NCBI RefSeq assembly: GCF_003986935.1
Contig: NZ_RJZE01000030.1
Span: forward strand, 1 to 64,000
Direction of reading: 5' to 3'
From: Paraburkholderia kururiensis JCM 10599 = LMG 19447
GTDB lineage: Bacteria > Pseudomonadota > Gammaproteobacteria > Burkholderiales > Burkholderiaceae
Length of the DNA stretch: 64,000 nucleotides
Positions 32,917 to 41,648 of the stretch are shown piece by piece. A program made the position numbers and the translations under genes. How positions within the stretch are numbered: the first letter of the stretch is position 1; the number at the start of each line of letters is the position of its first letter. Under the pieces are notes generated by a model, which had not been told where the DNA came from, did not search any database, and worked only from the letters and a program-made list of their open reading frames with translations.

Positions 32917-33570
32917 TCACGCGCTGGTCCGGCCCGCCGCCCACGCGATCACGTCTTCGAGCCGGTCGTTTCCCCAGAACATCTCGTCGCCCACGAAGAA
33001 CGTCGGCGCGCCAAAAATGCCGCGTTCGATTGCGGTCGCCGTTTGCGTGCGCAGTTTCGCGCGGTGCTCGTCGCTCAGCGCCGCGGCAACGATCTTGTCG
33101 GCAGGCAAGCCCAGGCGGTTGAGCGCTTCGTGTACCGCTTCGGGCGTGTCGATCTCGCGATCCTCGGCGAAGTTCATCTGCATGATCTCGCGGCACCAGG
33201 CGCCGATCCACGGCTCTCCCGCGGCGAAGGCGGCCACCCGCATGGGCAAGAGCGCGCGGCGCGGAAAGGTGGACGGCCACGTCCACGGCAGGCCGTATCT
33301 GGCGCACAGGCGCTCCATGTCGCGTTTCACGTAGGCGCCTTTTTCCTTCTGCACGACGAACGGCGGTCCCGACCAGCCAAGCCGCTCGAACACGGGCCCG
33401 AGCAGGAACGGTTGCCATCGCACCGGGACGCCGGCTTCGGCAGCCGCGTGCTCGATCCGCATGACGCTCAGATAGCTGTAGTTGCTGGCGAAGTCGAACC
33501 AGAACTCGATTTCGCGCGGCGCGGTGGGTGCGGTGGGCGCGGTGGGCGTTGAGGCGGGTCGTTCGGACAT
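32917..33570 (-). CDS. 2-hydroxychromene-2-carboxylate isomerase (DsbA-fold, kappa-GST-like)
   Basis: 217 aa from MSERPAS with GGAG upstream. Motifs: IEFWFDFASNYSYLSVMRIE at the N-terminus, the helical insert, and GIFGAPTFFVGDEMFWGNDR at the end, diagnostic for the family. These glutathione-dependent isomerases act in aromatic ring degradation, but many homologues have other roles and no naphthalene pathway is nearby. A TPTAPTAPTAP repeat lies before the domain. The gene starts 62 bases downstream of the RND operon on the same strand and could be its last member. Confidence 0.88.
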   Translation of the reverse strand: MSERPASTPTAPTAPTAPREIEFWFDFASNYSYLSVMRIEHAAAEAGVPVRWQPFLLGPVFERLGWSGPPFVVQKEKGAYVKRDMERLCARYGLPWTWPSTFPRRALLPMRVAAFAAGEPWIGAWCREIMQMNFAEDREIDTPEAVHEALNRLGLPADKIVAAALSDEHRAKLRTQTATAIERGIFGAPTFFVGDEMFWGNDRLEDVIAWAAGRTSA

Positions 33571-33632
33571 GGCGACGTCTCCGGGTTCGCTACGCCGCAA
33601 GCATAGCGCTGTCGGGGCACCCGAGCCGACGG

Positions 33633-35144
33633 TCAGCGCGCTGCCGTGCTCTCGCTATTGCCTGTATCGCCGCTCGCTCGCTGCGCAGACGCGGCGGGTG
33701 CCGCCTCTGCGCGAGGCGCGGGCGGATCACCCATGGCCTGGAACAGTGCCGCCGTGTCCGAGAGACGCGCGCCCGTATAGCGGATCTCATCGAGCTGCGC
33801 GTTGTGCCACTGCTGCTCCGCGGAGCGCGCAGCCGACGGCGGCAGCGCGCCAAGACGCTGGCGCGCTGCCGTCTCGCGGAATGCGCCTTGCGCCGCGCGT
33901 GCCGCGGTGCCCGCCGCCGCGAGCGCCTCGGCGTCGTGTTCGAGCGCGGCGAGCGTATTGGCCACGTTCTCGAATGCGGCAAGCACGGTTTGCCGGTATT
34001 GCGCGACGGCCGCATCGTACGATGCGACCGCGGCGCGCCGTTGCGCGAGGAGCGCTCCACCGTGAAACACCGGCTGCGAGAGCGACGCGCCCACGCTCCA
34101 CAGCGCGCCCGCGCCGGAGAGCATCGCGGGCCAGCTAAAGCCGCCTTTGCCCATCGACGCCGTGAGCGAAAGGCTCGGGAACATCTGCGCCGTGGCTACG
34201 CCGACGTCGGCTGCCGCGGCCTTCAGCGCGGCACTCGCGGCGAGGATGTCGGGACGCGACTGCAGCAGGTCCGAGGGCACGACGACAGGCACGTCGCGCG
34301 GCACGTCGAGGCTCGCGAGGTCGAGGTCGGGCGGAGCGGCGTCGGGCGTGCGGCCCAGCAGCACGGCGAGCGCGTGGCGCGTGGTGAGCCACTGCTGGCG
34401 AAGGCCGGGCAGGCCGGCCGCGAGCGACGCGGCGTTCTGCTGGGCGGCGAGCACGTCCGCATGCGCGAGGGCGCCAAGCGCGTAGCGCTTCTCGCGGTCG
34501 CGTGCTTCGTCGTTGGCGAGCGCGACGAGCCGCTCGGTGGCATCGATCTGCGCGTGCAGCGCCGCCGCCGAGATCGTCGCGGACACGATGTTGGCCGCCA
34601 GCGCACGTCGCGCCGCATCGAACTGGAACGCCTGCATGCCGACGCGTGCCGCGAGCGCCGCGTTTTCGAGCCGTGCCGCGCCGAACAGGTCGAACGTGTA
34701 GCTCGCCTGCAACTGGCCGACGAACACGTTGTAGAGCACCGTGTTCGGTCCTGCTTCCGGAATGCCGAGCGCGCGCTCGCGCGTGGCCTGGCCGCCCGCG
34801 TCGATGGAAGGCAGCAGCGACTTGCCGATCTGCGCGCGCAGTTGCTCGCGGGCCGCCGCGAGGTTGCGGTCCGCGGCGGCGAGCGTGGGGCTGTTGCGCA
34901 AGCCCTCGTCGACGAGCGCATCGAGTGCATTGGAGCGGTACAGCTTCCACCATTCGGGCACGGGCCTCGCGCCCACCACGAAGGTCTGCGCGACGCCTTG
35001 CGCGGACACGGTCTGCGCAGGCTGTGCGGCTGCGCCGTAATGTTCGGGCTGCGGCATGGCCGGCGGATTGCCGTTCGGACCAAAGGAACAGGCACCGAGA
35101 CCTGCCGCTGTCGCCACGGCGAGTACGACCACACGTGTCTTCAT
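33633..35144 (-). CDS. RND efflux outer-membrane channel lipoprotein (NodT/OprM family)
   Basis: 503 aa. The signal ends in a lipobox (GLGACS), followed by two TolC-like repeats; WWKLYRSNALDALVDEGLRN is the usual N-terminal helix, with DLLQSRPDILAASAALKAA beginning the second half. It forms the trimeric outer-membrane duct for the pump encoded just upstream (2-base gap). The C-terminal ~45 residues are Ala-rich and unordered. Confidence 0.93.
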   Translation of the reverse strand: MKTRVVVLAVATAAGLGACSFGPNGNPPAMPQPEHYGAAAQPAQTVSAQGVAQTFVVGARPVPEWWKLYRSNALDALVDEGLRNSPTLAAADRNLAAAREQLRAQIGKSLLPSIDAGGQATRERALGIPEAGPNTVLYNVFVGQLQASYTFDLFGAARLENAALAARVGMQAFQFDAARRALAANIVSATISAAALHAQIDATERLVALANDEARDREKRYALGALAHADVLAAQQNAASLAAGLPGLRQQWLTTRHALAVLLGRTPDAAPPDLDLASLDVPRDVPVVVPSDLLQSRPDILAASAALKAAAADVGVATAQMFPSLSLTASMGKGGFSWPAMLSGAGALWSVGASLSQPVFHGGALLAQRRAAVASYDAAVAQYRQTVLAAFENVANTLAALEHDAEALAAAGTAARAAQGAFRETAARQRLGALPPSAARSAEQQWHNAQLDEIRYTGARLSDTAALFQAMGDPPAPRAEAAPAASAQRASGDTGNSESTAAR

Positions 35145-35146
35145 GA

Positions 35147-38100
35147 TCAGTTCCCCGTATGTTCGTCGGACGCACGCGGGCGGCGCTCGCGTTCGTTCTC
35201 ACGCTCGCCCTCAGTTTCGTCATTGCGCACGCGGAACGACGCCGCATAGAGCGCGGGCAAATAGAAGAGCGTGAGCACCGTGGCGCTCGTGATGCCGCCC
35301 ATCAACGCCGTCGCCATCGGCCCGAAGAAGTTCGAGCGCAACAGCGGTATGAGCGCGAGCACGGCAGCCGCCGCGGTCAGCGTGATGGGCCGGAAGCGCC
35401 GTACGGTGGCGCCCACGATCGCATCGAAGCGCCGGTGGCCCGCCGCGATGTCCTGTTCGATCTGATCGACGAGGATCACCGAGTTGCGCATGATGATGCC
35501 GAACATGGCGATCACGCCGAGCATCGCGACGAAGCCGAAGGGCTTGCCGAAGAGCAGCAGCGTGGCCACCACGCCGATCAGGCCGAGCGGGGCCGTCAGC
35601 ACGACCATCAGCACGCGCGCGAAGCTCTGCAGCTGGATCATGAGCAGCGTGAGCACGGCGATGATCATGATCGGCATCTGCGCGTTGATCGACGCCTGGC
35701 CCTTCGCGCTTTCCTCTACCGACCCGCCCACCTCGATGCGATAGCCCACCGGCAGCGTGGCGCGAATGGGTGCGAGCGACTGGTCGATGCTTTTCGTCAC
35801 GTCGATGCCCTGGGCGTTGCCCGTCACGTCCGACTGCACGGTGAGTGTGGGCTGCCGGTCGCGTTCCCAGATCACGCCGTATTCGAGGTCGGGCTTCATG
35901 CTGCCGAGCGCGCCGAGCGGCACCGGACCGTTCGGCGTGGGCATGGCGAGCGTCGTCAGGCGCTCGGGGTCCACGCGTTCGCGCTGCGGGGCGCGCAGAT
36001 CGACGCTGATCAGCTTGTCCGCCTCGCGATACTGCGTCACGGTGTAGCCCGAGAGCGTCATGGCGAGAAAGCTGGCGATATCTTCCGAACTCACGCCCAG
36101 TTCGCGTGCTTTCTTCTGGTCGATCTCGAAGCGCATCGAACGTTCGGCCGGCTCGTCCCAGTCGAACTGCACGTTGACCGTGCGCGCGTCGTCGCGCATC
36201 TTTGCGGCCACACGTTCGGCGATGGAACGCACCGTCGCGATGTCGTCGCCGCTTACGCGGAACTGCACGGGATAACCGACAGGCGGTCCGTTCTCGAGCC
36301 GCGAGAGCCGCGTGCGCAACGCAGGGAACCTGTCGCGCAGCATGGGTTCGAGCCAGCGCGCAAGCTTCTCGCGCTCTTCCACCGACTTCGCCGTAATCAC
36401 GAACTGCGCGAAGTTGGGCAACTGCAACTGCTGGTCGAGCGGCAGATAAAAACGCGGCGCGCCGGTGCCGACGAAGTCGATGCTGTGATCGATCTCGGGC
36501 CGACCTGCAATTGCTTGTTCGAAACGCCTGGCCTCGCGCAGCGTCGCCTCGAACGACGCACCTTCGGGTAGCCGCAGATCGACGAGCAATTCGGGACGGT
36601 CGGAGCTTGGGAAGAACTGCTGCGCGACCTGCGTGAAGCCCGCGAGCGACACGATAAAGAGCGCGACGGTGATGGCCAGCACCACGAAGCGCCGCTCGAT
36701 GCACCAACTGACCCAGCCGCGCAGGCGGTCGTAGAAGCGTGTGTCGTAGATGTCGGTGTGCTCGTGGTCGTCGTCGTGTCTGGTGGGATCGTTGGCCGCG
36801 TGCGCCGGCCGTTTGCGTTCGGAGAGCAGGTGATAGCCCAGCAGCGGAATCAGCACGACGGCCGCGAGCCACGACGCGATCAGTGCGATGGCGGAGACCT
36901 CGAAGATGGAGCGCGTGTATTCGCCGGTGCTCGACTTCGCGAGCGCGATGGGCAAAAAGCCCGACACGGTGACGAGCGTGCCCGTGAGCATCGGAAAGGC
37001 GGTGCTCGTGTAGGCGTAGGCCGCCGCACGCGTGCGGTTCCACCCCTGTTCGAGCTTCACGGCCATCATTTCGACGGCGATGATCGCGTCGTCCACGAGC
37101 AGGCCGAGCGCCAGCACGAGCGTGCCGAGCGACACCTTGTGCAAGCCGATGTCGAAGAGGTACATGCAGAGCGCCGTGACGGCGAGCACGACCGGAATCG
37201 AGATCACCACCACCATGCCCGTGCGCACGCCGAGTGAGACAAGGCTCACGATCAGCACGATGGCAACGGCTTCGGCCACGGCTTCGAGAAAGTCGTCGAC
37301 CGAGCGCGACACCGCATGCGGCATGCTCGACACCTGCACGAGCTTGAGGCCCGCCGGCAGCCGCGCCTGCAATTCCGAGGTCTGCGCGTCGAGCGCCTTG
37401 CCAAGGCGGATCACGTCGCCGCCCGGCTGCATCGTGATGCCGATGCCGAGTACGGCTTTGCCCCCGGAGCGCATCTGCGTGACGGGCGGGTCGTCGTAGC
37501 CGCGCCGGATCACGGCGATGTCGCCAAGGCGAAACGAGCGGTTGTTGATGCGCACGAGCAGATCGGCGAGCGCTTTGACGTCCTTGAACTGGCCGCTCGG
37601 GCGCACGAACACGCGGTCGTCGGCGGTGGTTAGCGTGCCCGCAGCCGCGACGGCGTTCTGCGAATTGATGGCCTGCGCGAGCTGCTGCGGCGTGATGCCG
37701 AGGCGCGTCAACTGCGTGTTCGATATCTCGATGTAGATGTGCTGGTTCGGGTCGCCAAAGTAGTCCACTTTCGCGACGCCGGGCACGCGCAGCAGCACGG
37801 TGCGCAGTTGGTCCGCGTAGTCGTGCAGCTGCGCCGGTGAAAAGCCGTCGCCTTCGAGCGTGTAGATGTTGGTGTAGACGTCGCCGAACTCGTCGTTGAA
37901 GAACGGGCCTTGCACGCCGGGCGGCAGCGTCGCCGCCATGTCGCCCACCTTCTTGCGCACCTGGTACCAGGTCTGCGGCACCTCCTTCACGGGCGCGGAG
38001 TCTTTCATCGTGAAGAAGATCAGCGATTCGCCGGGGCGCGAGTAGCTGCGCAGGAAGTCGATATAAGGCGTTTCCTGGAGCTTGCGGCCGATGCGGTCGG

Positions 38101-38362
38101 TGACCTGTTCCTGGACCTGACGCGCGGTGGCGCCGGGCCAGAAGGTCTGGATCACCATCACGCGGAACGTGAAGGGCGGGTCTTCGGACTGCGCGAGCCG
38201 CGTGTAGGCCAGCACGCCGAACAACGTGGCAAGCACGATCACGAACACGACGAGCGCCTGGTGGCGCAGCGCCCATGCCGAGAGGTTGAAGCGTTGGGTG
38301 GCGCTGGTTTCGGCGGCTGCACCCACGCCTGAATGGGTACCTTCTTCCCGTGCGGCCGTCAT
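35147..38362 (-). CDS. RND multidrug efflux pump (TriC/AcrB-type inner-membrane transporter)
   Basis: 1071 aa, twelve membrane segments with two large periplasmic loops. The start of the first loop (LAQSEDPPFTFRVMVIQTFW) and PGATARQVQEQVTDRIGRKL resemble the TriC-type branch of HAE1 pumps. Proton-relay Asp pair in TM4 is present (LALGLLVDDAIIAVE); GIDVTKSIDQSLAP and the QSFARVLMVVLTAPLGLIG region are conserved in the C-terminal half. It exports hydrophobic compounds using proton flow. Overlaps the adaptor gene by 4 bases. Confidence 0.94.
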   Translation of the reverse strand: MTAAREEGTHSGVGAAAETSATQRFNLSAWALRHQALVVFVIVLATLFGVLAYTRLAQSEDPPFTFRVMVIQTFWPGATARQVQEQVTDRIGRKLQETPYIDFLRSYSRPGESLIFFTMKDSAPVKEVPQTWYQVRKKVGDMAATLPPGVQGPFFNDEFGDVYTNIYTLEGDGFSPAQLHDYADQLRTVLLRVPGVAKVDYFGDPNQHIYIEISNTQLTRLGITPQQLAQAINSQNAVAAAGTLTTADDRVFVRPSGQFKDVKALADLLVRINNRSFRLGDIAVIRRGYDDPPVTQMRSGGKAVLGIGITMQPGGDVIRLGKALDAQTSELQARLPAGLKLVQVSSMPHAVSRSVDDFLEAVAEAVAIVLIVSLVSLGVRTGMVVVISIPVVLAVTALCMYLFDIGLHKVSLGTLVLALGLLVDDAIIAVEMMAVKLEQGWNRTRAAAYAYTSTAFPMLTGTLVTVSGFLPIALAKSSTGEYTRSIFEVSAIALIASWLAAVVLIPLLGYHLLSERKRPAHAANDPTRHDDDHEHTDIYDTRFYDRLRGWVSWCIERRFVVLAITVALFIVSLAGFTQVAQQFFPSSDRPELLVDLRLPEGASFEATLREARRFEQAIAGRPEIDHSIDFVGTGAPRFYLPLDQQLQLPNFAQFVITAKSVEEREKLARWLEPMLRDRFPALRTRLSRLENGPPVGYPVQFRVSGDDIATVRSIAERVAAKMRDDARTVNVQFDWDEPAERSMRFEIDQKKARELGVSSEDIASFLAMTLSGYTVTQYREADKLISVDLRAPQRERVDPERLTTLAMPTPNGPVPLGALGSMKPDLEYGVIWERDRQPTLTVQSDVTGNAQGIDVTKSIDQSLAPIRATLPVGYRIEVGGSVEESAKGQASINAQMPIMIIAVLTLLMIQLQSFARVLMVVLTAPLGLIGVVATLLLFGKPFGFVAMLGVIAMFGIIMRNSVILVDQIEQDIAAGHRRFDAIVGATVRRFRPITLTAAAAVLALIPLLRSNFFGPMATALMGGITSATVLTLFYLPALYAASFRVRNDETEGERENERERRPRASDEHTGN

Positions 38363-39699
38363 GACGCGAAGTCCTCAGGATGCAGCGGCGCCACGGGCCG
38401 GACCTGCTCGCCGGCCGCTACCGTATGCACACCTTGCAGCACGACACGCTCGCCGCTCGCGAGCCCCTGCGTGACGGCGATGGTGCGCTCGCCGTAGCGC
38501 GCCACGGTGACGCGGCGCAGTTCGAGTGTGCCGGTGTCGGCTGCGGCGCCTGCATTGGCCGCGTTCGCCGTGTTTGCCGCGCTGGCCGCCTGGCCGGCAG
38601 GGCTGTTCATCCGCACAACCCACACGGCCGGCGCGTTGCCGTCGTGAAAGAGGGCCGTGGCGGGCAGCGTGAAGGTCGGGCCGCTCGACTGCACGAATGG
38701 GGTGGATTGGCCGGCCTGGCTGGCTTGGGGCGACTGGGAAGCTTCAGCGCCCGTCATGCCATTCGCACTCGCGAAAACGACGTTCGCCGTCATGCCGAGC
38801 CGAACGTCGGCGCCCGCATGATCGAGTGTGAGCTTCACGCGATACGTGCGGCTCTGCGGATCGGCCGCGGGCGAGACTTCGCGCACGCGCGCAGCGAAAA
38901 CTCGGCCCGGCAGAGCCGGCAGCGTCACCTGCGCCGCGCGTCCGGCCGCAAGGCCGCCCACGGCGTTTTCGGGCACATCGCAGACCACGTCGATGTCGCC
39001 GGTCCAGGCCAGCGTGTAGACCGCCTGGCCCGCCGCGACGTTCTGCCCCGTATCCGCCTGCTCGGCGGTGATCACGCCGTCATGGTCGGCGTGCAAGGTG
39101 GCGTAGCGAAGCTGGTCGCGAGCGAGTGCGGCTTGCTGCGCGGCCTGGTCGCGCTGGGCGGCGGCGGATGTGTAAGCGTCTTCGGTCTGTTCGAGCTGAG
39201 CGGGCGCGATCAGTTGCTCGCGCGCCTGGGCGCGGTCGCGATCGAGCTGCTGCTTCGCATACACGAGCCGGTGCTGTGCCGCCTCCAGCTGCGCCGCGGC
39301 GCTCGCGGCGTTCTTCTGCACGTCGGCGGGGTCGAGCTGCGCGACGGTCTGCCCGGCCTTCACGGTATCGCCGAGGCGTACGCGCCGCTCGACGATCTTG
39401 CCGCCGATGCGAAACGACAGCGGCGTCGAATAGCGCGACTGCACCTCGCCGGGCAGCGACGCCATGACCGGCGCGCCATCCGCTTGCACCGCGACGGCGA
39501 CGACGGGCCGCGCCGCGGGCGCGATGTCGGCCGGCTTGTGGCAGGCGGAGAGGAGGGTGAGAGGGGCGACGAGGGCGAGGAAAAGCGTCCGGGTGCCGCG
39601 GCGCAGCAGCCGCGCGGTGTCACGCGTGGGTACCGCAGCCCCGGCGCGGCGGGAGTGTCTTGTTGCGAAGGGCCATACGTCACAACCGGGATGATTCAC
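38359..39699 (-). CDS. RND efflux periplasmic adaptor lipoprotein (MFP)
   Basis: 446 aa with a GTG start at 39699 preceded by GAGG. The frame is open far upstream, beyond the divergent TetR gene, so the start is inferred from the signal: LFLALVAPLTLLSACHKP is a lipoprotein signal with Cys in the lipobox. Then a barrel-sandwich half (IVERRVRLGDTVKAGQTVAQ), a long coiled-coil hairpin, the second lipoyl half (ADTGQNVAAGQAVYTLA) and the beta-barrel. It bridges the pump and outer channel. A flexible Ala/Asn tract (NTANAANAGAA) occurs near the C-terminus. Confidence 0.88.
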   Translation of the reverse strand: MNHPGCDVWPFATRHSRRAGAAVPTRDTARLLRRGTRTLFLALVAPLTLLSACHKPADIAPAARPVVAVAVQADGAPVMASLPGEVQSRYSTPLSFRIGGKIVERRVRLGDTVKAGQTVAQLDPADVQKNAASAAAQLEAAQHRLVYAKQQLDRDRAQAREQLIAPAQLEQTEDAYTSAAAQRDQAAQQAALARDQLRYATLHADHDGVITAEQADTGQNVAAGQAVYTLAWTGDIDVVCDVPENAVGGLAAGRAAQVTLPALPGRVFAARVREVSPAADPQSRTYRVKLTLDHAGADVRLGMTANVVFASANGMTGAEASQSPQASQAGQSTPFVQSSGPTFTLPATALFHDGNAPAVWVVRMNSPAGQAASAANTANAANAGAAADTGTLELRRVTVARYGERTIAVTQGLASGERVVLQGVHTVAAGEQVRPVAPLHPEDFAS

Positions 39700-39890
39700 A
39701 TCGACCTCGACTGGAGAAACGGCCCCGCGCCGACGCGAGCGGCGCGGGGCCGGACGCGGCAAAAGACGAGGCAAAGGCAGAGCAGAAAGCAGGGCATAGC
39801 GGCAGGCCACGTCGATCGCGATCCGATCTCGAACAAAGGAGCGGAGCGACGGCAACGCTGCGCGCATTCCGACTACAGCGCTGGATTCTA

Positions 39891-39904
39891 ATACAGTGTT
39901 GTAT
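39891..39904. promoter_or_regulatory. Candidate operator for the efflux TetR regulator
   Basis: Inverted repeat ATACA-gtgt-TGTAT in the gap between the efflux operon and its divergent TetR gene, 51 bases before the regulator start. Arm length and placement suit a TetR/AcrR-type site; evidence is positional. Confidence 0.5.
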
Positions 39905-39954
39905 CTGAGTGTGAGAGTGCATCCGATTTTTTGTCCCGGTGCTAGACTGCGCAC

Positions 39955-40596
39955 ATGAAACGCAAACGACTCACTCGCGAGCAAAGCCGTGACCAGACGC
40001 GCCAACGTCTGCTCGACGCTGCGCAGGCGATGTTCATGAAAAAGGGATTCGTTGGCGCAAGCGTGGAAGACATCGCGCTTGCCGCCGGCTACACGCGCGG
40101 GGCGTTCTACTCGAATTTCCGCAGCAAGCCGGAGCTTCTGATCGAGCTGCTGCGGCGCGACCACGAGGAGATGGAAGCCGGGCTCAACGCGATCTTCGAC
40201 CCGGCGCTCACGCGCGAGCAGATGGAAGCGAAGGTGCAGACCTACTACAGCCGTCTGCCGCAGGACAACAAGTGCTTCCTGCTATGGGTAGAAGCGAAGC
40301 TGCTCGCGGCGCGCGAAGCGCGGTTTCGCGTGCGCTTCAACGAATTCATGAAGGAAAAGCGCGAGCACCTGGCGGCCTATATCAACGAGTTCGCGCGCCG
40401 CGTGGGCACACCACTGCCGTTGCCGGCGGACGTGCTGGCGCTGGGACTGATCGGGTTGTGCGACGGCGTGCAGTTTCTCGCCACGGCAGACCCGCAGAAC
40501 GTCTCGGAGCCGTTCGTGGAGAACGTGCTGGCCGGCTTCTTCAGTCGCGTGGTGTTCGGGCGCATCCCGTCTGCCGGCGGGGAACCCCAGGCGTGA
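39955..40596 (+). CDS. TetR/AcrR family repressor of the RND efflux operon
   Basis: 213 aa. Helix-turn-helix ASVEDIALAAGYTRGAFYSNF with preceding RQRLLDAAQAMFMKKGF is a standard TetR DNA-binding domain. The C-terminal half (a TetR_C-like helical ligand domain) would bind an inducer, probably a pump substrate. Divergent from the adaptor gene with an inverted repeat in the 255-base gap, so it likely represses the pump. Confidence 0.9.
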   Translation: MKRKRLTREQSRDQTRQRLLDAAQAMFMKKGFVGASVEDIALAAGYTRGAFYSNFRSKPELLIELLRRDHEEMEAGLNAIFDPALTREQMEAKVQTYYSRLPQDNKCFLLWVEAKLLAAREARFRVRFNEFMKEKREHLAAYINEFARRVGTPLPLPADVLALGLIGLCDGVQFLATADPQNVSEPFVENVLAGFFSRVVFGRIPSAGGEPQA

Positions 40597-40630
40597 CACT
40601 CGCGATTGCGCTTGCCTGCGCTGCCCGCGG

Positions 40631-40861
40631 TCAGACCGACAACCCCGGCCCGTAATTGCTGCCGATCAGCCGCGTGACGGCAGCAATATCCGCGTAATCC
40701 TGCTCCGGCAGCCCGTCCAGCATCGTCAGCACTTCATTGCTCGCGCCCGCGGCGCGGGCCGTGTCCACGAGCGCGTCCTTGTTCGCCGGCCACGCCACTG
40801 CGCGCAGCACATCGGCGATTTGCAGGTCGATGGATTCGTCGGGAATGTTCGAAGAGGGCAT
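40631..40861 (-). CDS. DUF2795 family small protein
   Basis: 76 aa from MPSSNIPDESIDLQIADVLR, with AAGGA 8 bases upstream. The helical repeat-like body, LRAVAWPANKDALVDTARAA and LPEQDYADIAAVTRLIG, matches DUF2795. The family is common in Burkholderia and actinobacteria and has no established function. Confidence 0.8.
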   Translation of the reverse strand: MPSSNIPDESIDLQIADVLRAVAWPANKDALVDTARAAGASNEVLTMLDGLPEQDYADIAAVTRLIGSNYGPGLSV

Positions 40862-40968
40862 GCTCGCGTTCCTTGTTGGCGATCCTGAACGGCATAGTAA
40901 GGCTGCGTCGGCAGCGGGGCGATGCGGCTTGGTGTCTTGGCTGCGGCCGGACAGGCCTCGCACGCCGT

Positions 40969-41244
40969 TCACGTCTGCAGATGCTCGTGGGGCGCCGCGA
41001 AGTGCCCGAGATGCCGCGACGGCGGTAACGTAATGTGCTGCCAGCGTTGCGGGCCCACGTTGGCGTCGACGGGAACGTCGGGCGCGGGCGGGGCGACGGG
41101 AGCCGCATTCGCGAGCGCCGCGGCGTCGGCGGCGAAGGCAGGGGGCCGGGCAAGATCGGCGAGACTTTCGCGCGCGGTGTGAACCGGCGCGGCGAAACAC
41201 GAAGCCGACAGCAACACGGCGGTCATCAGCGTCGAGGTTTTCAT
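40969..41244 (-). CDS. Small exported protein of unknown function
   Basis: 91 aa. A strong AAAGGAGG site precedes ATG 41244. Signal peptide MKTSTLMTAVLLSASCFA with probable cleavage at FAA-PV; the mature part is Ala/Pro-rich and ends in His-containing segments (RWQHITLPPSRHLGHF, HEHLQT). No family is recognised. A 9-bp hairpin lies directly upstream of the ribosome-binding site. Confidence 0.6.
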   Translation of the reverse strand: MKTSTLMTAVLLSASCFAAPVHTARESLADLARPPAFAADAAALANAAPVAPPAPDVPVDANVGPQRWQHITLPPSRHLGHFAAPHEHLQT

Positions 41245-41648
41245 CGCTCGACCTCCTTTCTCATGCAGCTCCGTGGGAGCTGCAGCAAGTGCCGTGCCAT
41301 TTCATCCGCGCTCGCCGCGCTTCGCGCCGTTGCACGGCAGCGGCGCCGTGCCGGCACCCCATACAGGGCGGCCGGCGCACGCACGCCTGGCCCAAGCCTT
41401 TCGCGCGGCACGAAGCGCGCCGCAACAGCCGGGAAAACGTACGGGATACCTCATCATGGCAGGATGGCAAAAACCCGTCGCGAACGGACGTTCGATATTC
41501 CGGCCAGCGGCATGAAGCCGCTCGTTCGATGCAGGTTCAGCGCCGGTTAGTCATCGTTTCGTTGTAGTTTTGCGGGCTCTTTGGTGGCCAGCGACAGGGC
41601 TTCCCCCGGTTCCTGCGGGCTTCGCCGCGCGCGCCGTGAACCGCCGCT
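41245..41648. other. Intergenic region with leader hairpin (41264-41284)
   Basis: 404 bases between two minus-strand genes. It contains the leader hairpin of the small exported protein: TGCAGCTCC / GGAGCTGCA with a GTG loop, 6 bases from its Shine-Dalgarno. Otherwise I see nothing; crossing frames lack starts and domains. Confidence 0.65.

Noticed and set aside
35220..38276. 1018-codon open frame overlapping the RND pump in another frame
   Set aside because: Arg/Ala/His-rich composition typical of an out-of-frame reading; the real pump frame has all motifs.
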